From: Agelaius tricolor
Taxonomy: Eukaryota > Chordata > Aves > Passeriformes > Icteridae
Direction of reading: 5' to 3'
Assembly: GCA_023055355.1 (NCBI GenBank)
Contig: JALJCS010000051.1
Span: forward strand, 2,294,001 to 2,358,000
DNA length: 64,000 bases
Shown in pieces: positions 62,481 to 64,000 of this stretch. The translations under genes were made by a program, and so were the position numbers. How positions within the stretch are numbered: the stretch's first letter is position 1; every line of letters starts with the position of its first letter. Under the pieces are notes generated by a model. That model saw only the letters and a program-made list of their open reading frames with translations, was not told the DNA's origin and searched no databases.

Positions 62481-64000
62481 AGCAGATCTCTGTCACAAAG
62501 TCCTGGGGAGACAACAGGTCTACCCCGAATCCAGCGGGACACCAGGTCTACCCCGGATTCTCTGTGACAGCAGGTCTAACTCGCTCCCGTGGGACATCAG
62601 GTCGTCCTCGCCCTGGCCGGACAACAGGTCTACCCCGGCCCTGGCCAGGGACAACATGTCTACCCTGGCTTCGCTGGACATCAGGTCTACCCCAGCACTG
62701 TCCGGGGACAACAGGTCTACCCAGCTCTGTAGGGACATCAGGTCTACCCCAGCTCCAGCCAGGGACAACAGGTCTACCCTGCTCTGTAGGGACAACTGGT
62801 CTACCTCAGCTCAATAGGGGCAACAGGTCTACCCTTGTTCCGTAGGGCTAGCAGATCTCTGTCACAAAGTCCTGGAAAGACAACAGGTCTACCCCGATTC
62901 CAGCGGGACACCAGGTCTACCCCGGCTTCTCTGGGAGACCAGGTCTACGTCGCCCCAGCGACACATCAGGTCGTCCCTGCCCTGGCGGGACAACAGGTCT
63001 ACCCCGGCCCTGGCCAGGACAACAGGTCTACCCAGGCTTCGCTGGGACATCAGGTCTACCCCAGCACTGTCCGGGGACAACAGGTCTACCCAGCTATGTA
63101 GGGACATCAGGTCTACCCCAGCTCCAGCCAGGGACAACAGGTCTACCCAGCTCTGTAGGGACATCAGGTCTACCCCAGCTCCGTCCGGGGACAACAGGTC
63201 TACCCTGCTCTGTAGGGACAACTGGTCTACCTCAACTCAATAGGGGCAACAGGTCTACCCTTGTTCCGTAGGGCTAGCAGATCTCTGTCACAAAGTCCTG
63301 GGGAGACAACAGGTCTACCCCGATTCCAGCGGGACACCAGGTCTACCCCGGCTTCTCTGGGAGACCAGGTCTACCTCGCCCCAGCGGGACATCAGGTCGT
63401 CCCTGCCCTGGCGGGACAACAGGTCTACCCCGGCCCTGGCCAGGACAACAGGTCTACCCAGGCTTCGCTGGGACATCAGGTCTACCCCAGCACTGTCCGG
63501 GGACAACAGGTCTACCCAGCTCTGTAGGGACATCAGGTCTACCCCAGCTCCAGCCAGGGACAACAGGTCTACCCAGCTCTGTAGGGACATCAGGTCTACC
63601 TCAGCTCAATAGGGGCAACAGGTCTACCCTTGTTCCGTAGGGCTAGCAGATCTCTGTCACAAAGTCCTGGAAAGACAACAGGTCTACCCCGATTCCAGCG
63701 GGACTCCAGGTCTACCCCGGCTTCTCAGGGAGACCAGGTCTACCTCGCCCCAGCGGGACATCAGGTCGTCCCTGCCCTGGCGGGACAACAGGTCTACCCC
63801 GGCCCTGGCCAGGACAACAGGTCTACCCAGGCTTCGCTGGGACATCAGGTCTACCCCAGCTGCGTCCAGGGACAAGAGGTCTACCCAGCTCTGTAGGGAC
63901 ATCAGGTCTACCCCAGCTCCGTCCGGGGACAACAGGTCTACCCAGCTCTGTAGGGACATCAGGTCTACCCCAGCTCCGTCCGGGGACAACAGGTCTACCC
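62481..64000. repeat. Right-edge segment (copy of 13174-14751)
   Basis: Anchors 62481, 62850, 63276 and 63645. Block lengths are 369, 426 and 369, against 370, 483 and 369 at 13174, 13544 and 14027. The first difference is a one-base deletion in cttcgctggacatc near 62671-62680; the second is loss or gain of one 57-bp dimer. The last block is cut by the window edge, 114 bp before the point at which the left arm would meet its first ttatatcgtag tail. Confidence 0.85.

Larger units (their letters stand above)
1..64000. repeat. Tiered GC-rich satellite array (28/29-bp monomer, 57-bp dimer, 312-628-bp blocks)
   Basis: Every line of the window is built from monomers with the core caggtctacc, spaced 28-30 bp, alternating gacatcagg and gacaacagg versions. 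The dimer is 57 bp and about 61% GC with C exceeding G on this strand. Blocks are delimited by the anchor agcagatctctg. I place 141 anchors, and the intervals between them fall almost entirely on 312+57n or 400+57n. There is no poly-A, no terminal inverted repeat with a target duplication, no unique stretch and no coding sequence. Classification as satellite is direct from sequence; chromosomal location (centromeric, subtelomeric or interstitial) cannot be told. I do not recognise the family name. Confidence 0.97.

Noticed and set aside
1..64000. CRISPR array
   Set aside because: Spacing of 28-29 bp is superficially similar, but there are no unique spacers between conserved repeats, the whole period is repeated, and no cas gene or leader is present.

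Overview
The whole 64 kb window is one uninterrupted, GC-rich (about 60% by hand count of the unit) satellite DNA array. I see no gene, RNA gene, transposable element, CRISPR array or unique sequence in it. The organism cannot be named from this sequence. Tiered satellite of this kind, with no bacterial gene content, indicates a eukaryotic chromosome. Much variation between repeats is CG to TG or CA, which fits a CpG-methylating genome such as a vertebrate. That is inference only.

The array is nested in at least four tiers. Tier 0 is a 28/29-bp monomer with the core gacaacaggtctacc or gacatcaggtctacc, roughly 2,200 copies. Tier 1 is a 29+28 = 57-bp dimer. Tier 2 is a block that opens with the anchor gctagcagatctctg, continues through a head of diverged monomers, a variable number of 57-bp dimers and a tail ending near caataggggcaacagg and ttgttccgtag. 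I place 141 anchors, giving 140 complete blocks. Their lengths are nearly quantised in two series 57 bp apart: 312/369/426/483/540 and 400/457/514/571/628, with a few 1-3 bp departures. Tier 3 is a set of super-units of about 4.7-6.8 kb with a conserved block order. Tier 4 is the reappearance of the left end of the window (1 to about 14.75 kb) at 53.29-64.0 kb.

Layout: 1 to about 14.9 kb is P-type array, including two tandem 4,667-bp super-units (2360-7026, 7027-11693) and the start of a third. About 14.9-48.2 kb is M-type array, five super-units of 6,825, 6,399, 6,574, 6,719 and 4,980 bp plus the start of a sixth. From 48.2 kb to the end the array is P-type again; 53,293 onward is a close copy of the window's left end but with one 4.7-kb-class super-unit instead of two.

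The comparisons allow part of the array's history to be read: in-register deletions of 682 and 426 bp, single 57-bp gains or losses, a one-base deletion inherited by five blocks, and a deletion that preceded a super-unit duplication. The many open frames (up to 212 codons) are explained by a 57-bp (19-codon) dimer that lacks stops in four of its six frames. They mostly start at TTG or GTG and are closed at block tails, so I call no CDS.
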